This document shows, in pieces, positions 1 to 8,218 of a stretch of 64,000 nt of DNA; positions within the stretch are counted from its first letter, which is position 1, and the number at the start of each line of letters is the position of its first letter. The DNA is taken from positions 868,001-932,000 of the forward strand of contig NZ_OY782870.1 in assembly GCF_963678545.1 (NCBI RefSeq), in the 5' to 3' direction. A program made the translations under genes and the position numbers. Source of the stretch: an uncultured Methanomethylovorans sp. Lineage in GTDB: Archaea > Halobacteriota > Methanosarcinia > Methanosarcinales > Methanosarcinaceae. The notes under the pieces are model-generated. The model saw nothing but the letters and a program-made list of their open reading frames with translations. It was not told where the DNA came from and ran no database searches.

Positions 1-1275
1 ATGGATGTTGTAAGAAGCCTAGGCACTTTCATGGGCAATAAAGGCACTGTTGCCATTGGCAGAGATACTCGAATCTCCGGTGACATGCTCAAATCTGCTG
101 CAATTGCAGGTGCTTTGTCATCCGGCCTTACGGTAATTGATGTAGGTATTGTCCCAACTCCTTCTATACAGTATTATGTACGCGATCATGCCGATGCAGG
201 AGTAGTTATCACTGCATCTCATAATCCCCGAGAATATAATGGCATAAAATTAATAGCCGGAGATGGTACTGAGATGTCTCGTGAGGATGAGGGAAAGATC
301 GAATCGATCTACTTCTCCCGGGAATTCACACCAGCTACCTGGGAGTACACGGGAGACTTCAGGCATGATGTCAATGCCAATGATGTTTACATAAAAGGCA
401 TTATCAACTCTATAAATGCAGATCTTGTTAGGCAGAAGAAGTTCAAAGTCGTGGCAGATACAGGTTGTGGGGCAGGTTCTGTTACTTTGCCTTTCTTGCT
501 GCGCCGTTTGGGGTGTGAGGTAATTACTATCAATGCACAGATCGATGGAACATTCCCTTCACGTAATCCTGAGCCCACACCAGATGCTCTTACAGATCTT
601 GCGAACCTTGTCATTAAGGAAGGGGCGCAGATGGGTGTGGCACATGATGGTGATGCTGACAGGGCTGTGTTTTTTGATGAGAATGGAAAATTCATTGATG
701 AAGAAATTTTGCTTGCAATGATGGCAAAATACGTGCTGCAACAAAAGAAAGGAAAACTTGTGACGCCGGTAAGTTCTTCCCAGAGAATGCTGGATGTTGC
801 AAAAGAAGCTGGTGTGGATCTTATATGGACTGCCGTAGGTTCTATCAATGTTGCACGTAAGATGATGGAGGTAGGAGCCGTATTTGGTGGCGAAGGCAAT
901 GGAGGACTTATTTTCCCGGAGCATCAGTATTGCAGAGATGGGGCTATGTCCTGTGCAAAGCTATTGGAGATCATGGCTGGCGGCAAAACACTTTCCGAAA
1001 TGGCAAAGAGTGTGCCTGCATATTTCAACTCAAAAACAAAGGTCGAATGTCATGATACTAAAATTATCATGGAAAAGCTGAAGGCAGAGGTCACCACAGG
1101 AAGCATGAACGTTGATACTACGGATGGTGTGAAGATCTGGTATGAGGATGGATGGGTGTTGATCAGACCATCAGGCACCGAACCCATTATACGCATATTT
1201 GCGGAGTCCAAGACAAATGAGAGAGCTGTACAACTCATGAATAATGGAGTTCAACTAGTGGAAAAATACGCATAA
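1..1275 (+). CDS. glmM: phosphoglucosamine/phosphohexose mutase, 5' end cut by window
   Basis: Alpha-D-phosphohexomutase family enzyme. Archaeal members interconvert glucosamine-6-P and glucosamine-1-P (or mannose/glucose phosphates) for UDP-GlcNAc and glycan synthesis in the cytoplasm. The active-site phosphoserine loop TASHNP lies at residues 71-76 of the visible part, the metal loop DGDADR at 216-221 and the phosphate-binding loop RPSGTEP at 389-395. The visible protein starts at the segment before VAIGRDTR, so roughly 20 N-terminal residues, with the usual FGTSGIRG motif, must lie upstream of the window; the ATG at base 1 is internal. The stop codon sits in a terminator-like hairpin shared with the convergent DUF99 gene. 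GlmM versus phosphomannomutase cannot be decided here. Confidence 0.88.
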   Translation: MDVVRSLGTFMGNKGTVAIGRDTRISGDMLKSAAIAGALSSGLTVIDVGIVPTPSIQYYVRDHADAGVVITASHNPREYNGIKLIAGDGTEMSREDEGKIESIYFSREFTPATWEYTGDFRHDVNANDVYIKGIINSINADLVRQKKFKVVADTGCGAGSVTLPFLLRRLGCEVITINAQIDGTFPSRNPEPTPDALTDLANLVIKEGAQMGVAHDGDADRAVFFDENGKFIDEEILLAMMAKYVLQQKKGKLVTPVSSSQRMLDVAKEAGVDLIWTAVGSINVARKMMEVGAVFGGEGNGGLIFPEHQYCRDGAMSCAKLLEIMAGGKTLSEMAKSVPAYFNSKTKVECHDTKIIMEKLKAEVTTGSMNVDTTDGVKIWYEDGWVLIRPSGTEPIIRIFAESKTNERAVQLMNNGVQLVEKYA

Positions 1276-1288
1276 GCTTGTCTTATGC
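1270..1288. terminator. bidirectional hairpin between convergent genes
   Basis: Perfect 7-bp inverted repeat GCATAAG/CTTATGC with a 5-nt loop, followed by TTTTCCTC on the + strand. It overlaps the stop of the mutase gene and abuts the stop of the DUF99 gene, so it could end both transcripts. Confidence 0.5.
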
Positions 1289-1873
1289 TTTTCCTCTTGA
1301 CTCTCCAAGCACGATTCCTGTGGCTATTAGGTGAGCCACCCTAAGGGGTTCAGGGATATTGCTCCTGGTGGCTGTGAGCTTCACTATCTTTGCAGCATGT
1401 TCTGATTCTATTCCTGCATGCTGGATATATACTGGCTGCGCTCCCGTCTTTGTTTGCACTTTTGTTATTTCGCCGGCTTTCAGTATGATGTCCATTCTTT
1501 TTTTTGGTTCAGGGAGATAGACGAGTGCATCTTCTATCTTTCTAAAATTAGGATATGCCCTCATGACTACTATTACAGGGATGCCTGTTTTTTCCCATAT
1601 ATAATTAATATCCACTGGATTGAAACCACCATACGTAACCCCGTCCAACATAATGATGCGTATCTGCCCACAGTGTTTACTGGACCTTGTCATTTCTGCA
1701 ATGGCAGCCGTACTGTCCATGCCATCCCTTGTAACATAGGAGCGCATGACGCCATCGAGCCATTCTACGCCCCTGAAAAAGGCTCCTACTATCATTATCT
1801 GATCCCTTATCAATGCAGAATCATCTATGCCAAGTACTCTTATTTCGTTTTTTATATGGAATGATTTATACAC
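1283..1873 (-). CDS. DUF99 (UPF0215) family protein
   Basis: A 196-residue protein matching the archaeal DUF99 family, recognisable from the N-terminal segment EIRVLGIDDS and the central segment IMLDGVTYGGFN. DUF99 proteins are structurally related to endonuclease V-like nucleases, but the biochemical role is not settled. It starts with GTG, since no ATG lies near the conserved N terminus, and no clear ribosome site is visible. It is 50 bp downstream of PAN on the same strand and may be co-transcribed with it. Family assignment is firm and function is open. Confidence 0.8.
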   Translation of the reverse strand: MYKSFHIKNEIRVLGIDDSALIRDQIMIVGAFFRGVEWLDGVMRSYVTRDGMDSTAAIAEMTRSSKHCGQIRIIMLDGVTYGGFNPVDINYIWEKTGIPVIVVMRAYPNFRKIEDALVYLPEPKKRMDIILKAGEITKVQTKTGAQPVYIQHAGIESEHAAKIVKLTATRSNIPEPLRVAHLIATGIVLGESRGKA

Positions 1874-1922
1874 AAGAATGAATTGTCCGCTAACAAAAAA
1901 AATTAATTGTCAACCACGAACA

Positions 1923-3215
1923 TCAGCCGAACATTGTCTGTGGTTGATCGGTAATTACCTGAACGGAATACTTTACAGGTGACATTACTTTCTTCACGGA
2001 TTTAAGGAAATGTTCCATTTCCACCTGTTCCTTGTCCTCTCTTACAGCAAGCATGCCCGCTTCCATAGCAATAGCGCTTAGATCGGCACCGCTCACTCCT
2101 TCGGCAAGAGTAGCAAGCTTCTTGAAATCAATATCTTTTGCAATTCTCATTTCTCGTGTATGGATCTTGAGAATTAGTTCTCTTGCACTGGCATCCGGCA
2201 TGGGTACATTTACTATCCTGTCAAACCTGCCGGGACGCAGTATGGCGGGGTCAAGTACGTCAAGACGGTTAGTTGCAGCTATTATGCGCACTTCTCCGCG
2301 GTTATCAAAACCATCCATCTCGGCCAGAAGCTGCATAAGTGTACGCTGGACTTCACGGTCGGCGCCATTTGTATCATTAAGACGTCTTGAGGCTATGGCA
2401 TCAAGCTCATCGATGAATATGATGGATGGTGCTTTTTTCCTTGCCATTGCAAAGATCTCACGCACAAGCTTCGCTCCGTCACCTATATATTTTTGTATTA
2501 GCTCTGAACCCACTACTCTAATAAAGGTAGCTTCTGTCCTGTTAGCCACCGCTTTTGCGAGTAGGGTTTTGCCTGTACCGGGTTCTCCATAAAGCAACAC
2601 TCCTTTTGGAGGAGATATACCTATTTTGGCAAATGCTTCAGGTTTAGTAAGTGGCAATTCAACAGATTCCACTATCTCCTGTACCTGTTCATCAAGGCCA
2701 CCTATATGGTCATAATCCACATCCTGGGGATCTACTACTTCCATAGCATTTACCATTGGTTCCTCGGTGAAAGGTATAACATCAACGACTGCGAGAGTTT
2801 GTTGATTTAAAGCCACCGTAGCGCCAGGCAGTAGAGCTTCATCGTCTATGAATTGTGATACTCCCACTAAAAATTGGGGGCCAGTACTACTCTTCACAAG
2901 TACTTTGTCATTACCAATTACATCTATCACAGTTGCCACTACAAGCGGTGCAGTCTTCAATCTATCTATTTCGGCCTGCATCCTGCGAACTTCGCGCTCG
3001 AATTTGAGTTTTTGACTTTCTACATATCTTTTTTCCGACTCCATCTGGTCGCATTGCTCTTTTAGAAGAGTGTTGCGGGACTCTAATTGTTTCATGCGGT
3101 CCAGCAGGTATTTGGAAAAATCGTCGTCACTCTCTGAACCAGCATATTCATAGTTTTTCCTGTCTGCTCCTGCAGGAGTGAACCTTTTTGTATCTGCTTC
3201 ACTGGTCTCGTTCAT
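1923..3215 (-). CDS. pan: proteasome-activating nucleotidase PAN
   Basis: AAA+ unfoldase that feeds substrates to the archaeal 20S proteasome. An N-terminal coiled coil (about residues 35-80) is followed by an OB domain and the AAA module, with Walker A GEPGTGKT near residues 209-216 and Walker [11 protein letters not shown] near 263-272. The C terminus ends MFG, a Phe version of the HbYX motif that docks into the 20S ring. I chose the ATG at 3215 rather than 3242. A TATA-like box at about 3247-3254 would start transcription near 3223, and GGAG lies 5 nt before the 3215 ATG; the upstream ATG would lie outside such a transcript. The product is about 430 residues, normal for PAN. Confidence 0.95.
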   Translation of the reverse strand: MNETSEADTKRFTPAGADRKNYEYAGSESDDDFSKYLLDRMKQLESRNTLLKEQCDQMESEKRYVESQKLKFEREVRRMQAEIDRLKTAPLVVATVIDVIGNDKVLVKSSTGPQFLVGVSQFIDDEALLPGATVALNQQTLAVVDVIPFTEEPMVNAMEVVDPQDVDYDHIGGLDEQVQEIVESVELPLTKPEAFAKIGISPPKGVLLYGEPGTGKTLLAKAVANRTEATFIRVVGSELIQKYIGDGAKLVREIFAMARKKAPSIIFIDELDAIASRRLNDTNGADREVQRTLMQLLAEMDGFDNRGEVRIIAATNRLDVLDPAILRPGRFDRIVNVPMPDASARELILKIHTREMRIAKDIDFKKLATLAEGVSGADLSAIAMEAGMLAVREDKEQVEMEHFLKSVKKVMSPVKYSVQVITDQPQTMFG

Positions 3216-3245
3216 ATAGCTCCGAACATTATTTAAGCGCATACG

Positions 3246-3256
3246 ATATATAGCCC
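3246..3256. promoter_or_regulatory. TATA element between pan and MBF1
   Basis: The AT-rich symmetric box CGATATATAG lies in the 83-bp gap between the divergent pan and MBF1 genes. At about 25 bp spacing it predicts starts near 3223 (reverse) and 3276 (forward). Both fit the chosen start codons, so one box may serve both directions. Confidence 0.4.
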
Positions 3257-3298
3257 TTTCGAAAAAACGTTATGTAGGCTTTTAAGAGTGATTTGTGT

Positions 3299-3781
3299 AT
3301 GCAATGCGAAATATGTGGTGAAGATATTCGTGGAAGTCCTTTTAAGATTACTATCGATGGTAGCGAACTGACAGTATGCACCAAATGCTCCCAGTATGGT
3401 ACCCCTGCCAACAAGCATTCGCCGGTCTCAAGGAAAGTTTCTCCGGTGCAACCGGCGTACGCCAGGCCCAAGAGGCCCCAGAGGACAGGATTTGAAAAAT
3501 TGGCTGAAGAGATTGTGGACAATTATGATCAAGTCATTCGGGAAGCGAGGGAAAAGCGTGGCTGGACGCCGGAACAACTCGCAGTGCAAATAAAGGAGAA
3601 GGCTACACTTATTCGGAAATTTGAACGCCGAGAACTCGTCCCCGAAGACAGCGTAAGGGAAAAACTTGAGCGTACCCTTGAGGTAAAACTCATTGAAAAG
3701 ATAAGGGAAGATGACTGGAAAGGGGATAAGCTCCATAAAGGAACAACCCTTGGGGATATAGTCAATATCAAACGTAAGTAA
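3299..3781 (+). CDS. multiprotein bridging factor 1 (archaeal MBF1, TIGR00270-type)
   Basis: A 160-residue archaeal MBF1. The N-terminal zinc ribbon has CEICG and CTKC pairs (residues about 3-30), a basic Pro-rich linker follows, and the C terminus is an XRE-type helix-turn-helix containing RGWTPEQLAVQI. Archaeal MBF1 is linked to the ribosome and translation and possibly to TBP-linked transcription. The ATG at 3299 is preferred over the TTG at 3293 because GAGTGA lies at suitable spacing and the zinc ribbon begins at once. It is divergent from pan, an arrangement that pairs protein quality control with a translation factor. Confidence 0.9.
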   Translation: MQCEICGEDIRGSPFKITIDGSELTVCTKCSQYGTPANKHSPVSRKVSPVQPAYARPKRPQRTGFEKLAEEIVDNYDQVIREAREKRGWTPEQLAVQIKEKATLIRKFERRELVPEDSVREKLERTLEVKLIEKIREDDWKGDKLHKGTTLGDIVNIKRK

Positions 3782-3802
3782 TTATAAAGGAGTTGTAAGT
3801 TA

Positions 3803-4618
3803 ATGAGCCTTAAGGACAAGAAGCTGGGAATAATCGGAACGGGCAAGATGGGTTCTGCCCTCATAAAAGGCATATGTGATTCAGGTATAATAGCTCCATC
3901 TAACATTTATGCAAGTGATGTGTATGAGATTGGACTTGAAAAAATGAGGGTGGAATTGGGTATCAATGTATCCACTGACAATATTGTTACAGTTTCTAAT
4001 TCCGATATTCTCTTACTTGCTGTAAAACCTCAGATATTGAAGACTGTACTAAAACCGCTAAAAGAACAAATAACTTCTGAAAAACTTGTGATCTCAATAG
4101 CCGCTGGTGTCCCCCTCCAGGAGATCACAAAAGAACTGTCTCCTGGTACAAAGGTCATCCGTGTGATGCCAAATATAGCCGCAACAGTTTCAGAGGCTGC
4201 ATCTGCGGTCTGCCCAGGTCCCACTGTTTCAATAGATGATGCCGAACTTGCCCTTGAAATATTCAGGTCTGTGGGCAGTGCTATTATCGTTCAGGAAAAA
4301 TTGATGGATGCGGTAACAGGACTTTCAGGAAGTGGACCTGCATATATATTCCCTGTCATTGAAGCTATGGCTGATGGTGGTGTATATGAAGGCTTGGATA
4401 GAGAAAGCGCGCTGATATTGGCAGCTCAGACAGTGCTTGGTGCGGCAAAGATGGCTCTTGAATTCCATGCTCATCCGGGAGAGCTTAAGGATATGGTTAC
4501 TTCTCCTGCAGGAACCACTATCAGAGGAATTCGGGTACTTGAAGAAAGAGGTGTTCGGGCTGCTTTCATGAACGCCGTTATTGCTTCTGCACAAAGGTCC
4601 CGTGAACTCGGCGAATAA
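3803..4618 (+). CDS. proC: pyrroline-5-carboxylate reductase
   Basis: Catalyses the last step of proline synthesis, reducing 1-pyrroline-5-carboxylate with NAD(P)H. The Rossmann motif GIIGTGKMGSALIKG is at residues 9-23. The C-terminal half holds the conserved family segments LSGSGPAYIF and VTSPAGTTIRGI. The 271-residue length is normal for ProC. The ATG at 3803 follows AAGGAG at good spacing, 21 bp after the MBF1 stop, so the two genes are probably co-transcribed. Confidence 0.95.
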   Translation: MSLKDKKLGIIGTGKMGSALIKGICDSGIIAPSNIYASDVYEIGLEKMRVELGINVSTDNIVTVSNSDILLLAVKPQILKTVLKPLKEQITSEKLVISIAAGVPLQEITKELSPGTKVIRVMPNIAATVSEAASAVCPGPTVSIDDAELALEIFRSVGSAIIVQEKLMDAVTGLSGSGPAYIFPVIEAMADGGVYEGLDRESALILAAQTVLGAAKMALEFHAHPGELKDMVTSPAGTTIRGIRVLEERGVRAAFMNAVIASAQRSRELGE

Positions 4619-4690
4619 AATTTAATGGAAAACTATATATTAAAATAGAATTTAGTAAATGTTGAGCATTTGAAATTTAAAATAACAAAA

Positions 4691-4703
4691 CTCTTATATA
4701 GAG
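4691..4703 (+). promoter_or_regulatory. TATA box for the DUF356 gene
   Basis: CTCTTATATAGAG is a good archaeal TATA box. It predicts a start near 4720-4724, which is downstream of the ATG at 4715 and so favours the TTG at 4745 as translation start. Confidence 0.5.
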
Positions 4704-4744
4704 AACTGTAAATTATGTCTGAAATAAAAAAGGGGGATTGTAGT

Positions 4745-5137
4745 TTGACCAGAGGGATTGACATTAAGTCGTTTGCTGTTATAAGAGCGGACAATGCTGA
4801 CAAGGTTAATGTAGCATTGCATGATCTTGAACATTATGGTCATCTACGTTTTCTATCAAAGCCTAAGCGCATCGAGCCCCAGTATGCAGATAACGTTCTT
4901 GTGAGTGTGGTAGGAGTACCCCTTAAGTCAAAATGCAATTCTGCAGCACTTGTCGAACTCGATAATAATGCGGGAGCAGCTATCAGTAAGCTTCGTAAGA
5001 TTCATCCACCAGCACATATTGTTATTGTGAGTCCAAGGCATAAAGTCTATGAAGAACTGGTGGATAAGGCCGAACTATATCCTGAGTTTGAGCGTAAGTT
5101 TGCTTCTCAGGAAAGTACTCAGTCGGCTTATGGCTAA
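4745..5137 (+). CDS. DUF356 family protein
   Basis: A protein of about 130 residues matching the methanogen DUF356 family, with the motifs FAVIRADNADKV near the start and KLRKIHPPAHIVIVS towards the end. Function is unknown. I chose the TTG at 4745, giving MTRGIDIKSF, because GGGGGAT precedes it by about 8 nt and the TATA box at 4691 would start the transcript near 4722. The alternative ATG at 4715 adds ten residues rich in Lys. It converges with the toprim gene and the two reading frames overlap by 4 bp at their stops. Confidence 0.75.
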   Translation: MTRGIDIKSFAVIRADNADKVNVALHDLEHYGHLRFLSKPKRIEPQYADNVLVSVVGVPLKSKCNSAALVELDNNAGAAISKLRKIHPPAHIVIVSPRHKVYEELVDKAELYPEFERKFASQESTQSAYG

Positions 5138-5634
5138 ATGAAAACGTCATCATCAGTGTTGTTATAATCGTACTCGGGATCAGCTATTTGCCTAAGTTTT
5201 GTAATATGGGTATATAGGCTTTCTACGTCCTTTATATCCTTTTGTACAAGATATAGTATACGTTTTCGCAGTTGGTGTTCTATTCTAATGCCATACTGTT
5301 CAAGATGCTCGGCTATCTTTTTTTCAAGCATCATGCCTCTTCTGTCCCAATCTGTCAATATCACTACCTTTTTTCCAGCGGCAGCAACTTTTTCACAGAC
5401 ATCTGTTAACGGATGATGTGTAACAACTTCTATTTTCCCTTCTATACCGAGCTTTCCCAGTGAGAGCTTATCTCTTTTTCCTTCTACTAAAATTATATTG
5501 CCTTCTCTGGAAAAACAGAGAAGCTCTTCTACTATTTTTTCAATAAGCTCAAGGCGTTTCCTATATACGAACATGGGTGCTTTGAGCTTTTTTTCATATC
5601 CAGATATCCTATAGCTTTTCACGTTTTTTGACAT
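5134..5634 (-). CDS. toprim-domain protein (UPF0292, RNase M5-like)
   Basis: A 166-residue protein with a single toprim domain. The conserved Glu is in VEGKRD (about residues 50-55) and the DxD pair is in LTDWDRRG (about 92-99). The family is related to RNase M5 and primase catalytic domains; archaeal members are uncharacterised and may act on structured RNA or DNA. It lies downstream of the 41-codon gene and the DUF167 gene on the same strand. Domain assignment is firm and substrate is unknown. Confidence 0.8.
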   Translation of the reverse strand: MSKNVKSYRISGYEKKLKAPMFVYRKRLELIEKIVEELLCFSREGNIILVEGKRDKLSLGKLGIEGKIEVVTHHPLTDVCEKVAAAGKKVVILTDWDRRGMMLEKKIAEHLEQYGIRIEHQLRKRILYLVQKDIKDVESLYTHITKLRQIADPEYDYNNTDDDVFI

Positions 5635-5684
5635 TTGATTCTTATCTTTTCGATAACCATTAATCGTCTAATTGATACGTATTT

Positions 5685-5810
5685 TCATGCTTCTGTGGTC
5701 TGGCATGTGTCAGTTTCCCGATAATCTGCTATTTGTATAGATCTATGGAATTGTTCAAACTGCTCGTAATATCGTGCCTGTTCAAGCAAACTGTCAAATA
5801 GTGTATTCAT
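5685..5810 (-). CDS. small hypothetical protein, 41 residues
   Basis: A 41-codon frame beginning MNTLFDSLLEQARYYEQ, rich in Tyr, Gln and Glu and predicted mostly helical. Support comes from the start site: GAGGTGA lies 5 nt before the ATG, a near-perfect match to the archaeal anti-Shine-Dalgarno. A TATA-like sequence (TTAATATATG on the reverse strand, near 5845) lies about 35 bp upstream. It sits between the DUF167 and toprim genes, all on the minus strand. I do not recognise a family. Confidence 0.5.
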   Translation of the reverse strand: MNTLFDSLLEQARYYEQFEQFHRSIQIADYRETDTCQTTEA

Positions 5811-5890
5811 GCTCTTCACCTCAAATATACGTAGTGCAGGAGCATATATTAATAGGTCCCAAGCTCGGTGAAAGTATTTGATGAATCTGG

Positions 5891-6208
5891 TCAATCCTCT
5901 GTATTTTTCCCAAGAACCGACGCTGCAATATCTATATCCACTGTCTTAATAAGTACGGATTTCTGGCTGCTTTTCGCTCCACTGATTATACTAATAGAAG
6001 AACTGGATATGTCAAATAAAACTGCCAGATGTTCTATCAGCTGTTCATTTGCCTTTCCTTTTTGTGCAGCCTTGGAAAGCTTAACTTCTATGCGTTTTCT
6101 CCATGGATTATATCCACTTGGAATACATGTATGTTTAGAACCCGGTGTGACTTCAAGATCAATTACTATTCCATCACTAACCTCTCTTAATGCATCCTTG
6201 AAAGGCAT
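5891..6208 (-). CDS. DUF167 (YggU/UPF0235) family protein
   Basis: A 105-residue protein with the family pattern VTPGSKHTCIP, then RIEVKLSKAAQKGKANEQLIEHLA and a C-terminal SGAKSSQKSVLI. These small alpha/beta proteins are conserved from bacteria to archaea and lack an assigned activity. The ATG at 6208 gives the family's usual length. It leads a reverse cluster with the small 41-residue gene and the toprim gene, and may itself be preceded by a short overlapping frame (6187-6354). Confidence 0.85.
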   Translation of the reverse strand: MPFKDALREVSDGIVIDLEVTPGSKHTCIPSGYNPWRKRIEVKLSKAAQKGKANEQLIEHLAVLFDISSSSISIISGAKSSQKSVLIKTVDIDIAASVLGKNTED

Positions 6209-6354
6209 AGATGTAGTAATCTGCGATTGTATATATCGGTAACGAAAATCTGTATCTTTAATGGTGATAATGCTGTGGCCTGACGCACTAACTCCGGGAG
6301 CTCATTCTCTGGAATGTCCGCAGTCCTTCCCAGTTTCCCTCGTGACAGGCGCAT
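6187..6354 (-). CDS. possible small protein, 55 residues, overlapping the DUF167 start
   Basis: A 55-codon frame starting MRLSRGKLGRTADIPENE and continuing ELPELVRQATALS. The charged, Leu/Pro-spaced sequence resembles a real helical protein more than a random frame. It overlaps the DUF167 start by 22 bp. A TATA-like element on the reverse strand near 6434 predicts a start near 6408. No clear ribosome site precedes the ATG. A structured leader RNA is the main alternative. Confidence 0.3.
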   Translation of the reverse strand: MRLSRGKLGRTADIPENELPELVRQATALSPLKIQIFVTDIYNRRLLHLCLSRMH

Positions 6355-6627
6355 TTTGCATTATCTATTGTAGCGCATTATGGTTGACTGTACACTCATC
6401 GAAAGGCTCTGCCATATTCTTGTGCAAGGACCTATAAATGCGCAATCCATGGTTCAGACTATACCTATATCAACATTGCGCACAAATATCTAATAAATCT
6501 ATAATGTAATAAGAAAAGCCTGCTACATAATGAGAAATCTTATAAATGATCATAGACATTTAACGACTTAATCTCACAGTTTCTTCTGTGAATTTACTAC
6601 TAATAAGGACACAGTAAAGAGTTTCAA
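6355..6627. other. intergenic region before the amidohydrolase
   Basis: Contains a reverse TATA-like box near 6434 for the DUF167 cluster and a forward TATA-like box (TCTTATAAATG, about 6538-6548) for the amidohydrolase. No tRNA-like or other recognisable RNA element was seen. Confidence 0.4.
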
Positions 6628-7725
6628 ATGTCCAGCGAACAGATAATTTCCGGGAAGATTATCCTGGGACCAGAGCCGGAAGTAATCGAAGGATATATCT
6701 GTCTGAGAGATGGGGTCATAACTGATATCGGGGAAGAGAACACGAGTAGTGAGAATATAATCTCTCCTTGTCTGGTGAACGCTCATACTCATATCGGAGA
6801 TTCAGTTCTCAAAGATCCTGTACTTGGAAAGATAGTGGGCAATCGGGTAGAGCGTGATTTGGATTCTCTTGTCAAGCCACCTGATGGACTTAAGCATCGT
6901 ATACTACAGGCCACTCCACAGTCCAGACTTATTGAATTAATGAAAAGGACCATTTCTGATATGCTTGGTACTGGAACATCTGCTTTTGCAGATTTCAGAG
7001 AAGGTGGAGTGCCCGGAACACTTGCATTAAAAAATGCTCTTGAAGGCAAAAATATAATCGGTAGGATTCTTGGCCGGATCAGTCGAACAGAAGGAAATGA
7101 TGTTGAATACGAAGCTGAGCGCTTGTTGAAAGAATCCTACGGGCTTGGTATAAGTGGAGCCCAAGACATGGATCAAAATATATTAGAAACTCTAAGGCAG
7201 GTCGCAGCGGCATACAAGAAACCATTTTTCATTCACGCTGGAGAGAAAAATAGAAGCGATATAGATTCTGCTCTCTCGTTAGATCCTCATGTTCTAGTAC
7301 ATATGACACATGCAGAATCGCATGATCTTAAACAAGTTGCAGATGAGCAAAAATCAGTGGTCATATGTCCGCGCTCTAATTTCATTACAGGTGTGGGGAT
7401 GTCTCCAGTAAAAAACATGCTCGATCTTGGGATTACTGTAGCTGTGGGGACTGATAATGTGATGCTTAATTCTCCTAATATGTTTGCTGAGGCGGAGGTT
7501 CTGGTAAAGATATTTGGTATTGAGGACAGACAAGTATTTATGATGTGTACACTTAACGGTGCATCAATATTGAATGCCAATGAAATAGGATATATTGCAA
7601 AGGGTCTTAGTCCAAAGATCATGGTACTAAATGGAAGCTCTGATAACCTTACAGGCATAACCGATCCTATAAGGGGTATTGTCCGCAGGGCAAGGCCTGA
7701 TGATATACTTACAGTTATCAATTAA
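6628..7725 (+). CDS. amidohydrolase-family protein (cytosine/SAH-deaminase-like)
   Basis: A 365-residue TIM-barrel metal hydrolase of the COG0402-like group. Metal-ligand motifs are NAHTHIGD (about residues 52-59), FIHAGE (about 200-205), the HMTHAES segment and the Asp in VGTDNVM (about 274). The small N-terminal beta domain typical of the family is present. Such enzymes deaminate or hydrolyse ring nitrogen compounds; 5'-deoxyadenosine or S-adenosylhomocysteine deaminase is a reasonable guess, but this protein is shorter than typical members. UspA and CBS genes follow closely, which suggests an operon. Confidence 0.75.
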   Translation: MSSEQIISGKIILGPEPEVIEGYICLRDGVITDIGEENTSSENIISPCLVNAHTHIGDSVLKDPVLGKIVGNRVERDLDSLVKPPDGLKHRILQATPQSRLIELMKRTISDMLGTGTSAFADFREGGVPGTLALKNALEGKNIIGRILGRISRTEGNDVEYEAERLLKESYGLGISGAQDMDQNILETLRQVAAAYKKPFFIHAGEKNRSDIDSALSLDPHVLVHMTHAESHDLKQVADEQKSVVICPRSNFITGVGMSPVKNMLDLGITVAVGTDNVMLNSPNMFAEAEVLVKIFGIEDRQVFMMCTLNGASILNANEIGYIAKGLSPKIMVLNGSSDNLTGITDPIRGIVRRARPDDILTVIN

Positions 7726-7744
7726 TAAGTTATGGAGATAAAAA

Positions 7745-8200
7745 ATGACAGCCGAGTTTAAGAAAATATTCATTGCAACAGATGGCTCTGAGCAGAACAG
7801 ACGAGCTATCGAGTATGGGATCGAACTGGCTAAGATAGCCGGGGGGAAAATATTTGTCGGCTACGTAGTGGATACAGCTGCTTTTGCTTCTATACCTATG
7901 GATGCAGGATGGGAGATGATGTATGAGCTCATGGAAACTGAAGCAAACGAAGCTGTACAAAAGGTTGAAGTGCTTGCAAAACAGGCAGGTATAGACGTGG
8001 AAACCGTTTTACTGGAAGGTCATCCTAGTAACGAGATAATTGAATTCTCACAAAAAAACGGAATCGATGTCATAGTAATGGGTACCCTTGGCAAAAGTGG
8101 TCTTGACAGATTCCTTCTGGGAAGCGTTGCGGAGAAAGTTACCCGCAACTCCACAGTGCCTGTTCTTGTAGTAAAGGGTGTTTCCTCCAAGAAGGAGTGA
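7745..8200 (+). CDS. universal stress protein UspA family
   Basis: A 151-residue single-domain Usp protein. The N terminus has the typical KIFIATDGSEQNRRAIEYG. The ATP-binding signature GTLGKSGLDRFLLGSVAEKV matches G-2x-G-9x-G-S, so the ATP-binding type is likely. The ATG follows TGGAGAT. It lies 19 bp after the amidohydrolase and 18 bp before the CBS protein, pointing to a shared transcript with an energy- or stress-sensing theme. Confidence 0.92.
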   Translation: MTAEFKKIFIATDGSEQNRRAIEYGIELAKIAGGKIFVGYVVDTAAFASIPMDAGWEMMYELMETEANEAVQKVEVLAKQAGIDVETVLLEGHPSNEIIEFSQKNGIDVIVMGTLGKSGLDRFLLGSVAEKVTRNSTVPVLVVKGVSSKKE

Positions 8201-8218
8201 TGGTGGAAGAGGATTTAC

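Noticed and set aside
387..924. Long minus-strand frames inside the phosphoglucosamine mutase gene
   Set aside because: They are antisense shadows of a strongly conserved enzyme, with no promoter or ribosome site and Ser/Cys-rich random composition.
6230..6430. Possible RNase P or SRP RNA
   Set aside because: A GAGGGAAACTGG stretch on the reverse strand looked suggestive, but none of the other conserved elements of either RNA are present, and the segment reads as a short coding frame.
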